From Aliishimia ponticola (GTDB taxonomy: Bacteria; Pseudomonadota; Alphaproteobacteria; Rhodobacterales; Rhodobacteraceae), in NCBI RefSeq assembly GCF_004803475.1, contig NZ_SRKY01000005.1:248001-312000 (forward strand): a DNA stretch of 64,000 nt, given 5' to 3'. This document shows, piece by piece, positions 50,537-61,197 of the stretch (position 1 is the first letter of the stretch; each line of letters begins with the position of its first letter). The translations under genes and the position numbers were made by a program. Under the pieces are notes generated by a model. The model had not been told where the DNA came from and did not search any database. It was given only the letters and a program-made list of their open reading frames with translations.

Positions 50537-51672
50537 TGGCGCGTATCAGACTGGGCATGGTGGGCGGCGGCAATGACGCCTTCATCGGTGGGGTTCACCG
50601 GATCGCGTCGCGCATCGACGACCGTTTCCAATTGGTGGCGGGGGCGTTGTCCTCCACCCCGGAGAAATCGGCGGCAAGCGCCGAGGCGCTTGGTATCCCG
50701 CGCTCTTACGGCAGTTTTGACGAGATGGCCGCAGCCGAAGCCGCCCGCGAAGACGGAATTGAGGCGGTGAGCATCGTCACCCCCAACCACGTCCATGCGG
50801 CGGCGTCGATGGCGTTCTTGCGCCAAGGCATCCACGTGATCTGCGACAAGCCGCTGACCTCGACCATGGAAGATGCGGCCAAGCTGGAACAGGCTGTCAC
50901 CGACAGCGCGGCGCTGTTCATGCTGACGCATAACTATACCGGCTATCCAATGATCCGGCAGGCCCGCGAGATGGTCGCAGCGGGCGATCTGGGCGATATC
51001 CGGATCGTGCAGGCGGAATATCCGCAGGACTGGCTGACCTCACCGATGGAAAGCGAAGGCGTGAAACAGGCAGAGTGGCGCACGGACCCGGCGCGGTCCG
51101 GCGCGGGCGGATCGGTTGGCGATATCGGCACCCACGCCCATAACCTTGCCTGTTTCGTCACCGGTTTGTCGGTGGATAGTCTGGCTGCCGATCTGCAAAG
51201 TTTTGGTGCGGGGCGCAGCCTTGATGACAACGCGCATATCCTGCTGCGGTTTGCGGGTGGTGCGCGGGGGATGATTTGGTCCAGCCAGGTCGCTCCGGGC
51301 AATGAAAACGGCCTGAAATTGCGGGTCTACGGTGAAAAAGGCGGGCTTGAGTGGTGTCAGGAAGACCCCAATTACCTCTGGTTCACCCCGCATGGTGAGC
51401 CGAAGCGCCTGCTGACCCGAAATGGTCCCGGTGCGTCGGCGATCGGGCAGGCGGTCAGCCGCATTCCGGCGGGCCATCCCGAAGGATATCTTGAGGGGTT
51501 TGCCACGCTGTATAATGAAGCCGCCGATGCGATCCGCGCGGTTCAGGGCGGGGCCACACGTGAAGAGGCCATGGGCGTCTTGCCGGGGGTTGCCGCAGGC
51601 ATGGACGGGATGCGGTTTATCAATGCCTGCGTCACCTCGTCTGACAATAACGCCGCGTGGACGCCCCTGTGA
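50536..51672 (+). CDS. Gfo/Idh/MocA family oxidoreductase
   Basis: 378 residues from the ATG at 50536; a GTG one codon earlier is equally possible. NAD(P)-dependent sugar dehydrogenase. N-terminal Rossmann fold with RLGMVGGGNDAFIGGVHR, the conserved EKP-like motif as HVICDKPLTS near residue 97, and the C-terminal substrate domain with GGSVGDIGTHAHNLACFVTG (Asp/His catalytic pair D-x3-H). Probably works with the preceding isomerase in oxidising and rearranging the imported sugar. Coupled to the ABC ATPase gene by a short overlap. Confidence 0.93.
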   Translation: MARIRLGMVGGGNDAFIGGVHRIASRIDDRFQLVAGALSSTPEKSAASAEALGIPRSYGSFDEMAAAEAAREDGIEAVSIVTPNHVHAAASMAFLRQGIHVICDKPLTSTMEDAAKLEQAVTDSAALFMLTHNYTGYPMIRQAREMVAAGDLGDIRIVQAEYPQDWLTSPMESEGVKQAEWRTDPARSGAGGSVGDIGTHAHNLACFVTGLSVDSLAADLQSFGAGRSLDDNAHILLRFAGGARGMIWSSQVAPGNENGLKLRVYGEKGGLEWCQEDPNYLWFTPHGEPKRLLTRNGPGASAIGQAVSRIPAGHPEGYLEGFATLYNEAADAIRAVQGGATREEAMGVLPGVAAGMDGMRFINACVTSSDNNAAWTPL

Positions 51673-53192
51673 GCGTGCCCGCCAAACTCGCCTTGCACGG
51701 GGTCAGCAAGAGCTTCGGCCCGACGGAAGTCCTGCACGACGTGAGCCTGTCCCTGTTTGCGGGGCAGGTCCATGCGTTGATCGGCGAGAACGGCGCGGGC
51801 AAATCGACGACGATGAAAATCCTTGCCGGCTATCAGCCGCCCAGCAGTGGGCGGATCGAACTCGACGGCGCAAAGGTCCACTTCGCCAGCCTCCATGACG
51901 GCGAGATGGCGGGGATCGTGATGATCCATCAGGAGTTCAACCTCGCCGAACAGTTGACGGTCGAGCAGAACATCTTTCTTGGGCGCGAATTGCGGCGGGG
52001 TCTGTTGCTCGACAAGGCAGAGATGCGGCGTCAGGCGATTGCGCATCTGGCCCGCGTCAGCTGCGATGTGGACCCCGATACGCCGGTGTCGCGTTTGTCC
52101 AATTCGGACAAGCAGATGGTTGAGATCGCCAAGGCGTTGTCGCGTGACGCGCAGGTTTTGGTCATGGATGAGCCGACCGCTGTGCTGACAACCCGCGAGA
52201 CCGACATCCTTTTCAATCAGGTCCGTGCCTTGCGTGCGGCGGGTACAGCGGTTCTGTTCACGTCGCACAAGCTGGATGAGGTGGCCGAGATTTCCGACCA
52301 CGTTACCGTCATGCGCGATGGTGCCGTCGTGCATTCGGGGCCCAGCCAGGACATCAGCGAAGACGCGATGGCCACGGCGATGGTGGGGCGACCGGTCTCT
52401 GACCTTTATCCGCCGAAGTCAGGCGTTGCGGTAGAGGCGCCGGTGGTTCTGTCGGTCGAGGAACTGACAGTGCCGGGCTATGCGCAGGACATATCGTTCG
52501 AGCTGCGACAGGGTGAAATTCTTGGTATCGGCGGGCTGATCGGCGCGGGCCGGACCGAGGCGATGGAAGGACTCGTCGCGCTGCGCCCGGCAACGGCGAA
52601 ATCGGTCACGCTGTTCGGGCAGCCGCAGAACTTTCGCAGCCCCGGCGCGGCACAGGCCGCTGGGCTGTGCTATCTGACCGAGGATCGCAAACTGCGTGGC
52701 CTGTTGCTGGAACGCGGGATGCGCGAAAACCTGACATTGCAGACCTTGCACAAGTTCGGGCGGTTCTTCGTCGATACGAAAAGCGAAGACGCCGCGCTGA
52801 GTAAGGCGATCATCGACTTCGACATTCGCGCAGGGGACCGGGCCATCGCCGTGGGCAACCTGTCCGGCGGCAATCAGCAAAAGCTGCTGCTGGCCAAGGT
52901 CATGCTGTCGGAGCCGCGAGTGCTTATCATCGACGAGCCGACACGCGGCATCGATATCGGCACCAAGCAACAGATTTACGCGTGCCTGCGCCGGCTTGCC
53001 GCCGAGGGGCACGCGATTGTCGTGATCTCGTCAGAGATGCCGGAACTGATTGGCCTGTCGGACAGGGTCATGGTCATGCGGCTGGGCCGTGTAAGCGGCA
53101 CGGTTTCCGGCGCGGCGATCGACGAAGACACCATTGTCCGGCTGTCCATGGGGCTTGATCCGCAATCTGCCCCCAACACTGAACTTGCCTGA
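51669..53192 (+). CDS. Sugar ABC transporter ATP-binding protein, RbsA-like
   Basis: 507 residues from the GTG at 51669, which forms a GTGA overlap with the upstream stop; a GTG four codons earlier is also open. Two fused ABC domains. First: Walker A GENGAGKST, degenerate signature LSNSDKQM, Walker B VLVMDEPTA, switch TSHKLDE. Second: degenerate Walker A GLIGAGRTEAM, intact signature LSGGNQQK, Walker B VLIIDEPTRGID. This asymmetry is normal for the RbsA/XylG/AraG class importing pentoses and related sugars. Confidence 0.94.
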   Translation: MSVPAKLALHGVSKSFGPTEVLHDVSLSLFAGQVHALIGENGAGKSTTMKILAGYQPPSSGRIELDGAKVHFASLHDGEMAGIVMIHQEFNLAEQLTVEQNIFLGRELRRGLLLDKAEMRRQAIAHLARVSCDVDPDTPVSRLSNSDKQMVEIAKALSRDAQVLVMDEPTAVLTTRETDILFNQVRALRAAGTAVLFTSHKLDEVAEISDHVTVMRDGAVVHSGPSQDISEDAMATAMVGRPVSDLYPPKSGVAVEAPVVLSVEELTVPGYAQDISFELRQGEILGIGGLIGAGRTEAMEGLVALRPATAKSVTLFGQPQNFRSPGAAQAAGLCYLTEDRKLRGLLLERGMRENLTLQTLHKFGRFFVDTKSEDAALSKAIIDFDIRAGDRAIAVGNLSGGNQQKLLLAKVMLSEPRVLIIDEPTRGIDIGTKQQIYACLRRLAAEGHAIVVISSEMPELIGLSDRVMVMRLGRVSGTVSGAAIDEDTIVRLSMGLDPQSAPNTELA

Positions 53193-53201
53193 GGAAATTT
53201 G

Positions 53202-54200
53202 ATGACCGACGCCACGCAACCTTCTTCCAAGACCCGGCGAATGCCGTCGATGTCGGTGCTCGGCCCGATCCTTGCACTGGTGGTGCTGATCCTTATCGGC
53301 GCGCTGCTGAACCCGAATTTTCTAAGCGCGGGCAACATCACGAACGTTCTGGCCCGGTCCGCCTTTATCGGCATCATCGCCGTGGGCATGACATTCGTAA
53401 TCACCGCCGGGGGGCTGGATCTGTCCGTGGGATCGATGGCGGCCTTCATTGCGGGGCTGATGATCCTGGTGATGAACGCGGCTTTGCCGACCATGGGCGT
53501 CGGGGTGCCAATCATCCTGCTGGGCATGGCGGTGGCACTTGTCGCGGGGCTGCTTGCGGGGCTGTTGAACGGATATCTGATCACGGCGCTGGGGATCGAA
53601 GCCTTTATCGTCACATTGGGGTCGATGGGCATCTACCGGTCGCTTGTGACATGGCTTGCCGATGGCGGCACCTTGTCGCTCGATTTCTCGCTGCGTACGT
53701 TTTACCGCCCGGTCTATTTCGACGGTATTCTCGGTATCAGCTGGCCGATCATCGTGTTCGCGCTTGTCGTGATCATCGGTGAGATCGTGATGTCGCGCTC
53801 TGTCTATGGGCGTCACTGCGCGGCCACCGGGTCGAACGAAGAGGTCGCGCGCTATTCCAATGTCAGCGTCAAGCGCACGCGGCTGATCTCTTATGCGGCG
53901 CTGGGCGTGTTGGTCGGCATTGCAACCATCATGTACGTGCCGCGCCTTGGATCGGCCTCGTCCTCGACCGGTGTGCTGTGGGAGCTTGAAGCCATCGCTG
54001 CCGTGATCATTGGCGGCACCGCGCTCAAAGGGGGCTTTGGCCGTGTTTGGGGCACCGTCATCGGCGTGCTGATCCTGACCCTGATCGGCAACATTCTCAA
54101 TCTCACGGACTTTGTTTCGCCCTATCTCAACGGTGCGATTCAGGGCGTGATCATCATTCTCGCTGTGATTCTGCAGCGCGAAGGAAAGTCGGCAAGTTAG
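53202..54200 (+). CDS. Sugar ABC transporter permease, RbsC-like
   Basis: 332 residues from the ATG at 53202 with GAGGAAA upstream. Eight to ten hydrophobic segments; RbsC-family marks GGLDLSVGSMAAF, ALGIEAFIVTLGSMGIYRSL and the late GGTALKGGFGRVWGTVIGVL. Inner-membrane channel of the importer formed with the ATPase before it and binding protein after it. Confidence 0.94.
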   Translation: MTDATQPSSKTRRMPSMSVLGPILALVVLILIGALLNPNFLSAGNITNVLARSAFIGIIAVGMTFVITAGGLDLSVGSMAAFIAGLMILVMNAALPTMGVGVPIILLGMAVALVAGLLAGLLNGYLITALGIEAFIVTLGSMGIYRSLVTWLADGGTLSLDFSLRTFYRPVYFDGILGISWPIIVFALVVIIGEIVMSRSVYGRHCAATGSNEEVARYSNVSVKRTRLISYAALGVLVGIATIMYVPRLGSASSSTGVLWELEAIAAVIIGGTALKGGFGRVWGTVIGVLILTLIGNILNLTDFVSPYLNGAIQGVIIILAVILQREGKSAS

Positions 54201-54232
54201 GCCGCACATCCATTTCAATGGGAGGAAAAGAA

Positions 54233-55180
54233 ATGAAACATACAAGGACCATACTGGCGGGCATAATGGCAGCCGCTGTCAGCACAGCCGCCCTTGCCGA
54301 GGACGTCAAAGTCATTGGTGTCTCGATCCCGGCGGCCACCCATGGCTGGGCTGGGGGCATGAACTTCCATGCGCAGCAGACGGTCGAACGCCTTGAAGAG
54401 GTGTATCCGCAGCTTGATTTCGTGCTGGCCACCGCGTCGGACCCCGGCAAGCAGGTCAACGATATCGAAGACATGATGGCGACGCGCAACATCAGCGCGC
54501 TGGTCGTGCTGCCCTTCGAATCCGATCCGCTGACGCCGCCGGTGCAGGCCGTGTCCGAAAGCGGCGCATGGGTCACAGTGGTTGACCGGGGGCTGTCGGT
54601 GCCGGGTATCGAAGACCTGTATGTCGCGGGCGACAATTCTGGCTTTGGCCGGGTGTCGGGCGAATACATGGTGTCCAAGATGCAAGATGGCGGCGACATC
54701 GTCGTGTTCCGCGGCATCCCGACCACCATCGACAATGAACGCGTCGATGCCTTTTCCGAAGCGATCAAGGGATCGGGTATCAATGTTCTCGACATGCAGC
54801 ACGGGAACTGGAACCGCGATGACAGCTTCAACGTGATGCAGGACTTCCTGTCGAAATACGACAAGATCGACGCGGTCTGGGCCTCGGACGATGACATGGC
54901 GATTGGCGTTCTGGCCGCGATCGAGGCCGCAGGGCGGGACGATGTCCAGTTCGTTCTGGGCGGCGCGGGTATGAAAGAGATGATCAAGCGCACCGCCGAC
55001 GGCGATGAAATGATCCCGGCGAATGTGACCTACCCGCCCTCGATGATTGCCACGGCGATCGAACTGACGGCGGTTGGCCTGACCTCCAACGCGCCGGTCT
55101 CTGGCACCTTCGTCATCGGCTCTGTGCTGGTCACGCCGGAGAACGCCATGGACTTCTACTACCCTGACAGCCCGTTCTGA
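54233..55180 (+). CDS. Sugar-binding periplasmic protein, RbsB-like
   Basis: 315 residues from the ATG at 54233 behind GGGAGG. Signal peptide MKHTRTILAGIMAAAVSTAA ending ALA. Periplasmic binding protein of the ribose type: VKVIGVSIPAATHGWAGGMN at the N-lobe, DPGKQVNDIEDMMATRNISA, TVVDRGLSV hinge, and AVWASDDDMAIGVLAAIEAA in the C-lobe. Aromatic residues near the cleft (HGWAGG, NWNRDD) fit a pyranose-type ligand. Last gene of the LacI-xylA operon. The 265 bases after it contain two weak GC hairpins (5-base stems just after the stop) and no gene. Confidence 0.94.
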   Translation: MKHTRTILAGIMAAAVSTAALAEDVKVIGVSIPAATHGWAGGMNFHAQQTVERLEEVYPQLDFVLATASDPGKQVNDIEDMMATRNISALVVLPFESDPLTPPVQAVSESGAWVTVVDRGLSVPGIEDLYVAGDNSGFGRVSGEYMVSKMQDGGDIVVFRGIPTTIDNERVDAFSEAIKGSGINVLDMQHGNWNRDDSFNVMQDFLSKYDKIDAVWASDDDMAIGVLAAIEAAGRDDVQFVLGGAGMKEMIKRTADGDEMIPANVTYPPSMIATAIELTAVGLTSNAPVSGTFVIGSVLVTPENAMDFYYPDSPF

Positions 55181-55445
55181 TTTCGGGCCAGAGCGTCACC
55201 GGCTTTCGCGTCGGTGGCGTCTCGCGCCGCGCCTTCGGGGGTCTTTGTCAATCGGGCCCATCGAAGCGCGGCGTTTTGCATGAACGGCGTGCGCACTCAG
55301 CCCAAGCGACTGCATGGCATGACGGATTGTTGGGCAAAACCTGCGTCACGCGATGCTTTTCCCAGCGCCGGTGAATGGTTTCTGGCCGATCCGGGGAAGT
55401 TCTTCCATAAAGGGTTGAACGCAATATCCCGGGGTGGCGGCCAAA

Positions 55446-58400
55446 ATGGCTATTCATGCAAGTATTCATCACCTGACTCACTACACCTATGACCGGTTGG
55501 TCACGCTATCGCCGCAGATCATCCGCCTCCGTCCAGCGCCGCACAGCCGCACGCGCGTTCTGTCGCATTCGCTGAAGGTCAGCCCCGGTGGGCATTTCGT
55601 GAACCACCAGCAAGACCCTTACGGTAACTGGCTGAGCCGCTTCGTTTTTCCGGAGCCCGTGCGCGAATTCAAGATCGAGGTCGACCTGGTCGCCGATATG
55701 ACGGTCTATAATCCGTTCGACTTCTTCGTCGATGAAACCGCGAAAGACTGGCCGTTCGAGTATCCCGAAGACCTCAAGGAAGACCTTGTGATCTATCGCA
55801 CGCCCGAGCCAGAGGGCCCGCTGCTTGCGCAATTCCTTGGGTCCATCAAGTTCGACATTCCCGGAACGGTCGACTTCCTTGTCGCGCTCAACCAGCGTGT
55901 GTCCGAGGAGATCGACTATACCATCCGGATGGAGCCGGGCGTGCAGACGCCCGAGGAGACGCTGCAGGTCAAGCGCGGGTCTTGCCGGGATTCCAGCTGG
56001 CTTCTGGTGCAGACCCTGCGGCATCTGGGGTTCGCCGCGCGCTTTGTGTCAGGGTATCTGATCCAGCTTAAACCGGATGTGAAATCGCTGGATGGTCCAT
56101 CGGGAACTGAGGTCGATTTCACCGATCTTCATGCCTGGGTCGAGGTTTACATTCCCGGTGCCGGCTGGGTCGGCCTGGACCCGACAAGCGGTCTGCTGAC
56201 AGGGGAAAGCCACATTCCGCTGGCCGCCACGCCGCATTACCGCAATGCCGCGCCGATTGCCGGGGGCTTTACCAGCAACGGCGCGCCCGAGGTGAATTTC
56301 GACTTCGACATGACCGTGCAGCGCGTTTCGGAACACCCGCGCATCACCAAGCCGTTCTCCGACGATGCGTGGGAACGGCTGAATACGCTGGGGCGCAAGG
56401 TCGATGCCGATCTGGAGGCAGGCGATGTGCGTCTGACGATGGGCGGCGAGCCGACCTTCGTGTCCATCGACGATTTCGAAAGCGATGAATGGAACACCGC
56501 CGCCGTCGGCCCGACGAAGCGTGGCCTTGCGGACAAGCTGATCCGCCGTCTGCGTGACAAGTTCGCGCCGGGTGGGTTCCTGCATTACGGGCAGGGCAAG
56601 TGGTATCCGGGGGAAACCCTGCCACGCTGGACATTCTCGCTGTATTGGCGCCGCGATGGCAAGCCGGTCTGGGCCGATGAAGACCTTGTGGCGACCGAGG
56701 ATGCCGAAACGGGCGCGGATGCGGAAAGCTCTGCCAAGTTTCTGACGGTGATGGCCGAAAAGCTGGGATTGGAAACCGATTTCGTCGTGCCCGCCTATGA
56801 GGACCCGGCCGAGTGGATCATCAAGGAAGGCAATCTGCCGGAAAACGTGACGCCGGAAAATTCCAAGTTGAAAGACCCGGAGGAACGCGCCCGCATCGCC
56901 AAGGTGTTCGAGCGCGGCCTGACGGAACCTGCCGGGTACGTCCTGCCGGTGCAGCGCTGGCAATCAAAGGCGACCGGGCCGCGCTGGCTGTCCGAACGCT
57001 GGAAGCTGCGGCGCGGAAAGGTGTTCCTTGTCCCGGGCGACAGTGCGCTGGGCTATCGTTTGCCTCTGGGCACGCTGCCGCATCTGTCCGCCTCGCAATT
57101 TCCCTACACCAATGTCACCGATCCGACCGTGCCGCGCGGTCCCTTGCCTGATTACCATGAGGAAGCGGGCGAGGCGTTGCCGAAACCTACCAAGGGCCAT
57201 ACGCAGCCGGTCTCTGCACCTGCCGCTGAAGGTCCGCGTCAGACCATCGTGGAACAGGACACGGCCATCGGCGGCGCGGTGCGCACGGCGATCTCGGTCG
57301 AGCCGCGCGATGGGCGCCTATGCGTCTTCATGCCCCCGGTCGAGGATGTCGAAGCCTATCTCGACCTGCTTGCGGTGGCAGAGGAGGCGGCAAAGGAAAT
57401 GAAGCTGCCGATCCACATCGAAGGGTATGCCCCGCCGCATGATCCCCGGCTCAACGTGATCCGTGTTGCGCCCGATCCCGGCGTGATCGAGGTGAACATT
57501 CACCCGGCCCATAGCTGGGATGACTGCGTCGCCACGACGGAAGCGATCTATGCCGAGGCGCGTGAATGTCGGCTGGGTGCGGATAAATTCATGATCGATG
57601 GCCGTCACACGGGCACAGGTGGGGGCAATCACGTGGTCGTGGGCGGCGAGACGCCCAATGACAGCCCGTTCCTGCGCCGCCCGGATGTGCTGAAATCGTT
57701 GATCCTCATGTGGCAGCGGCACCCGTCCTTGTCCTATCTCTTTTCGGGGCTTTTCATCGGTCCGACCAGTCAGGCCCCGCGGATCGACGAAGCCCGGCAT
57801 GACACGCTCTACGAGCTTGAGATGGCTTTGGCCCAGTTCCCGGCACCGGGTCAGGGTCCGGCCCCGATGCCTTGGCTGACCGACCGGCTGCTGCGCAATA
57901 TGCTGACGGATGTTACCGGCAACACGCACCGCGCCGAAATCTGCATCGACAAGCTCTACTCTCCCGATGGTCCAACCGGGCGGTTGGGGCTGGTGGAGTT
58001 CCGCGGCTTCGAGATGCCGCCCCATCCGCGCATGAACCTTGCCCAGCAGTTGCTGATCCGGGCGATCATCGCCCGCTGCTGGAACGCCCCCATCTACGGG
58101 ACGCCGATCCGGTGGGGCACGGTGCTGCATGACCGGTTCATGCTGCCGCATTTCCTGTGGCAGGATTTCCTGGACCTGCTCGCCGATCTCAGCCGGCACG
58201 GCTATGATTTCGATCCGGTCTGGTACGAGGCGCAGGCCGAGTTCCGCTTCCCGTTCTGCGGCGAGGTCGAGGTCGAGAACACCAAGCTGGAACTGAAACA
58301 GGCGTTGGAACCCTGGCATGTGCTGGGCGAAACGGGCGCAATTGGCGGCACTGTGCGTTATACCGACAGTTCGGTGGAGCGGTTGCAGGTCAAGCTGACG

Positions 58401-58799
58401 ACGCTGTACCCCGACCGGTATCAGGTGATGTGCAATCGGCGGCCCGTGCCGCTGACCCGTGCCGAAACCTCCGGTGAGGCCGTGGGCGGCGTCCGGTTCA
58501 AGGCGTGGCAACCGCCCGAGGCGCTGCATCCGGTGCTGCCGGTCAATGCGCCTTTGACCTTCGACATCTATGACAGCTGGACCGGTCGTGCGATTGGCGG
58601 ATGCACCTATCATGTGGCCCATCCGGGCGGGCGGAATTACGATACCTTCCCGGTCAACGGAAACGAGGCCGAAGCGCGGCGGCTTGCGCGGTTCGAACCC
58701 TTCGGACATAGTTCGGGCGACTACCGGCCCGCGCCGGAGCATCCGCATCCGGAGTTCCCGATGACACTCGACCTTAGACGCTCTCCGGGCCTGACCTAA
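55446..58799 (+). CDS. Large transglutaminase-like protein with DUF2126 domain
   Basis: 1117 residues from the ATG at 55446. N-terminal bacterial transglutaminase domain (beta-sandwich 5-110, then catalytic core) with complete triad: C180 in [13 protein letters not shown]229 in [10 protein letters not shown]245 in GLDPTSG. From about 320 to the end is DUF2126 ([36 protein letters not shown]), related to glutamine synthetase/gamma-glutamylcysteine-ligase-like amidoligases. No signal peptide. Probably both forms and cleaves an amide bond in an unknown peptide. Its stop codon directly abuts the next ATG, so the operon is tightly coupled. Confidence 0.93.
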   Translation: MAIHASIHHLTHYTYDRLVTLSPQIIRLRPAPHSRTRVLSHSLKVSPGGHFVNHQQDPYGNWLSRFVFPEPVREFKIEVDLVADMTVYNPFDFFVDETAKDWPFEYPEDLKEDLVIYRTPEPEGPLLAQFLGSIKFDIPGTVDFLVALNQRVSEEIDYTIRMEPGVQTPEETLQVKRGSCRDSSWLLVQTLRHLGFAARFVSGYLIQLKPDVKSLDGPSGTEVDFTDLHAWVEVYIPGAGWVGLDPTSGLLTGESHIPLAATPHYRNAAPIAGGFTSNGAPEVNFDFDMTVQRVSEHPRITKPFSDDAWERLNTLGRKVDADLEAGDVRLTMGGEPTFVSIDDFESDEWNTAAVGPTKRGLADKLIRRLRDKFAPGGFLHYGQGKWYPGETLPRWTFSLYWRRDGKPVWADEDLVATEDAETGADAESSAKFLTVMAEKLGLETDFVVPAYEDPAEWIIKEGNLPENVTPENSKLKDPEERARIAKVFERGLTEPAGYVLPVQRWQSKATGPRWLSERWKLRRGKVFLVPGDSALGYRLPLGTLPHLSASQFPYTNVTDPTVPRGPLPDYHEEAGEALPKPTKGHTQPVSAPAAEGPRQTIVEQDTAIGGAVRTAISVEPRDGRLCVFMPPVEDVEAYLDLLAVAEEAAKEMKLPIHIEGYAPPHDPRLNVIRVAPDPGVIEVNIHPAHSWDDCVATTEAIYAEARECRLGADKFMIDGRHTGTGGGNHVVVGGETPNDSPFLRRPDVLKSLILMWQRHPSLSYLFSGLFIGPTSQAPRIDEARHDTLYELEMALAQFPAPGQGPAPMPWLTDRLLRNMLTDVTGNTHRAEICIDKLYSPDGPTGRLGLVEFRGFEMPPHPRMNLAQQLLIRAIIARCWNAPIYGTPIRWGTVLHDRFMLPHFLWQDFLDLLADLSRHGYDFDPVWYEAQAEFRFPFCGEVEVENTKLELKQALEPWHVLGETGAIGGTVRYTDSSVERLQVKLTTLYPDRYQVMCNRRPVPLTRAETSGEAVGGVRFKAWQPPEALHPVLPVNAPLTFDIYDSWTGRAIGGCTYHVAHPGGRNYDTFPVNGNEAEARRLARFEPFGHSSGDYRPAPEHPHPEFPMTLDLRRSPGLT

Positions 58800-61193
58800 A
58801 TGACTGGCCACGTCGCGCCCCCTCCGGTAGCGCTGCCTGACATTCTGGCAGAGTACCGGCCCAAGCCCGGCGTGGCTGACGAGCTTTTCGACACGAATGG
58901 CGCGATCCGTCCGGTGTGGAACCTGCTGATCGAACATCTGTCATGTCGCACCCCGGACGTGATCGAAGAGCATTTTGCCCGTGGTCCGAAATACCTGCGC
59001 GATGCGGGCGTCTATTTCCGGCAGTATTCGACCATCCCCGCGCCAGAGCGTGAATGGCCGCTTAGCCCGGTTCCGGTGATCATCCATGAAGATGAGTGGG
59101 CTGCCATTTGCGCCGGCCTGACCCAGCGCGCCGACCTGCTGGAGATGGTCATGGCCGATCTTTACGGTCCGGCTCGGCTGATTTCCGACGGGCACCTGCC
59201 TGCCGAACTGATCGCCCATTCGCCTGAGTGGCTGCGCCCGCTTGTCGGGGTCAAACCCGCGTCGGGGCACTTTCTGCATCAGGTCTCGTTCGAGATCAGT
59301 CGAAACCCCGATGGGACGTGGTTCGTATTGGGCGACCGAACGCAAGCGCCGTCCGGGGCCGGGTTCGCGCTTGAGAACCGGATTGCCACCACGCGGATCT
59401 TCAACGATCTCTATCCGCGCAGCAATGTGCATCGGCTTTCCGGCTTCTTCCGGTCGTTCCGCGACGCGATGGACCAGCTGCCGGGCAAACAGGGACGCCG
59501 CGCCGCGATCCTGACGCCGGGTCCGAACAATGCGGGCTATTTCGAACACACCTATATTGCGCGGTATCTCGGCCTGCTCTTGCTGGAGGGCGAGGACATG
59601 CTGGTGCGCGATGGCGAGGTCATGGTGCGTACCGTCGAAGGGCCAGAGCCCTTGGGCGCGATCTGGAGGCGGGTCGATTCCGACTATCTCGATCCGCTGG
59701 AATTGCGCGAGGATTCGCAGCTTGGCACGCCGGGGCTGGTCAACGCCCTGCGCCAGGAATCGATCGATATGATCAATGCGCTCGGCTCGGGCATTCTTGA
59801 AATGCGGGCGATGATGGCGTTCCTGCCGCGTATCAGCAAGGAACTGACGGGCGCGCCGTTGCAGATGCCCAATATTGCAACGTGGTGGTGTGGCCAGTCT
59901 TCGGCGCGCGATTACGTCAAAACCAATCTGGACCGGATGATGATCGGAGGCGCGCGGGATCTTGATCTGCCCTTCGATGTCGGGGCCACCACGGCACAAA
60001 GCGAGGCGATGCGGGATGCGGGCCCCGACAAGTTGGAGGCGTGGATCGATGCCGAGGGTAAAGGCCTGGTCGGGCAGGAGCTTGTGACCGTATCGACGGC
60101 GCCCGCCTATGTGGATGGCAAGCTGATGCCGCGCCCGATGACGGTGCGCGTCACCGCGGCGCGCACGCCGAATGGCTGGAACTTCATGCCCGGCGGCTAT
60201 GCCCGGTTTGGTTTGTCGGACGCGGCCACGGCCATGGCCATGCAGCATGGCGGTTCGGTGGCCGATGTCTGGGTCGTCAGCGACGCGCCAGTGCCCGCAA
60301 GTCAGCCTGTTGTCGAAAGCAGTGCTGCGCGGATCGAGCCCGAAGCCCTGCCCAGCCGCGCCGCAGAGAACCTGTTCTGGCTGGGGCGGTACGTCGAACG
60401 TATCGACGCGGCGCTGCGCATGATCCGGGCCTACCACCTGCGTCTGGCAGAAACCGGCGACCCGGAAGACCCGCGCCTGTTCACCCTTGGCGGGTTCATG
60501 GGCAATGTCGGCATTGCCATGGACGCGACGATCCCGTCGGCGCTGATGAGCCTGCTGTCTTCCGCCCATAACTGCGCCAGCAAAGTGCGCGACCGCTTTT
60601 CCCCGGACGGGTGGGAAGCGCTGCAAGATATCGGAAAATCCATTGAACGGCTGGAACGCTCTGCCGCGCCGGGAGACGATTGCGCCCGTGCGATGAGCAT
60701 CCTGCTGCGCAAGGTCACCGGGTTCTCTGGTCTGGTGCAGGAGAACATGTACCGTTCCGCCGGGTGGCGCTTTCTTGCGCTTGGGCGGGCGCTGGAACGC
60801 TGCGACAGTATCGCGATGAGCACCATCGTGTTCGCCGATCCCGGCGCGCCGCAAGGCTGCTGCGAAATCGCGATTGAACTGGGCGACAACGCGATGACCC
60901 ATCGCCGCCGGTTCCGGGGATCGCCATCGCCGCAAAGCGTGCGCGATCTGTTGATCTGCGATCCGTTCAATCCACGCTCTGCGCTGTTTCAACTGGACCA
61001 GATACTCGAACTGGCGCGCTTTTTGCCCAAAGGCACCGATGGGCGCCCGTCCGAATTGGAACGGATCATCCTGCCGCTGCAAGCCAAGTTCGCTGTTGCG
61101 GATGCGGAGTATCTGACTGCCGATGACCTTGGAGCCTTGCGCATGGAGCTGTCCCGCGCCTCGGATGTCCTGTGGTCGATCTATCTGAGGTAG
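58800..61193 (+). CDS. Circularly permuted ATP-grasp fused to alpha-E domain
   Basis: 797 residues. The first 480 are a circularly permuted type 2 ATP-grasp ligase (GPKYLRDAGVYFRQY, TPGPNNAGYFEHTYIARYLG, SDYLDPLELREDSQLGTPGL, LPRISKELTGAPLQMPNIAT). The last 300 are an alpha-E (DUF403) helical domain (RAAENLFWLGRYVERIDAAL ... NMYRSAGWRFLALGRALERC). The two domains are separate neighbouring genes in many bacteria and are fused here. The ATP-grasp part should make a peptide or amide bond; alpha-E is of unknown role. Between two transglutaminase genes. Confidence 0.94.
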   Translation: MTGHVAPPPVALPDILAEYRPKPGVADELFDTNGAIRPVWNLLIEHLSCRTPDVIEEHFARGPKYLRDAGVYFRQYSTIPAPEREWPLSPVPVIIHEDEWAAICAGLTQRADLLEMVMADLYGPARLISDGHLPAELIAHSPEWLRPLVGVKPASGHFLHQVSFEISRNPDGTWFVLGDRTQAPSGAGFALENRIATTRIFNDLYPRSNVHRLSGFFRSFRDAMDQLPGKQGRRAAILTPGPNNAGYFEHTYIARYLGLLLLEGEDMLVRDGEVMVRTVEGPEPLGAIWRRVDSDYLDPLELREDSQLGTPGLVNALRQESIDMINALGSGILEMRAMMAFLPRISKELTGAPLQMPNIATWWCGQSSARDYVKTNLDRMMIGGARDLDLPFDVGATTAQSEAMRDAGPDKLEAWIDAEGKGLVGQELVTVSTAPAYVDGKLMPRPMTVRVTAARTPNGWNFMPGGYARFGLSDAATAMAMQHGGSVADVWVVSDAPVPASQPVVESSAARIEPEALPSRAAENLFWLGRYVERIDAALRMIRAYHLRLAETGDPEDPRLFTLGGFMGNVGIAMDATIPSALMSLLSSAHNCASKVRDRFSPDGWEALQDIGKSIERLERSAAPGDDCARAMSILLRKVTGFSGLVQENMYRSAGWRFLALGRALERCDSIAMSTIVFADPGAPQGCCEIAIELGDNAMTHRRRFRGSPSPQSVRDLLICDPFNPRSALFQLDQILELARFLPKGTDGRPSELERIILPLQAKFAVADAEYLTADDLGALRMELSRASDVLWSIYLR

Positions 61194-61197
61194 CGCC

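Noticed and set aside
51669-53192. Degenerate signature and Walker A motifs in the sugar ABC ATPase
   Set aside because: Asymmetric degeneration of the two halves is normal for RbsA-class ATPases.
55214-55492. 92-codon frame between the sugar-binding protein and transglutaminase genes
   Set aside because: Low-information composition, no Shine-Dalgarno, overlaps the transglutaminase start.
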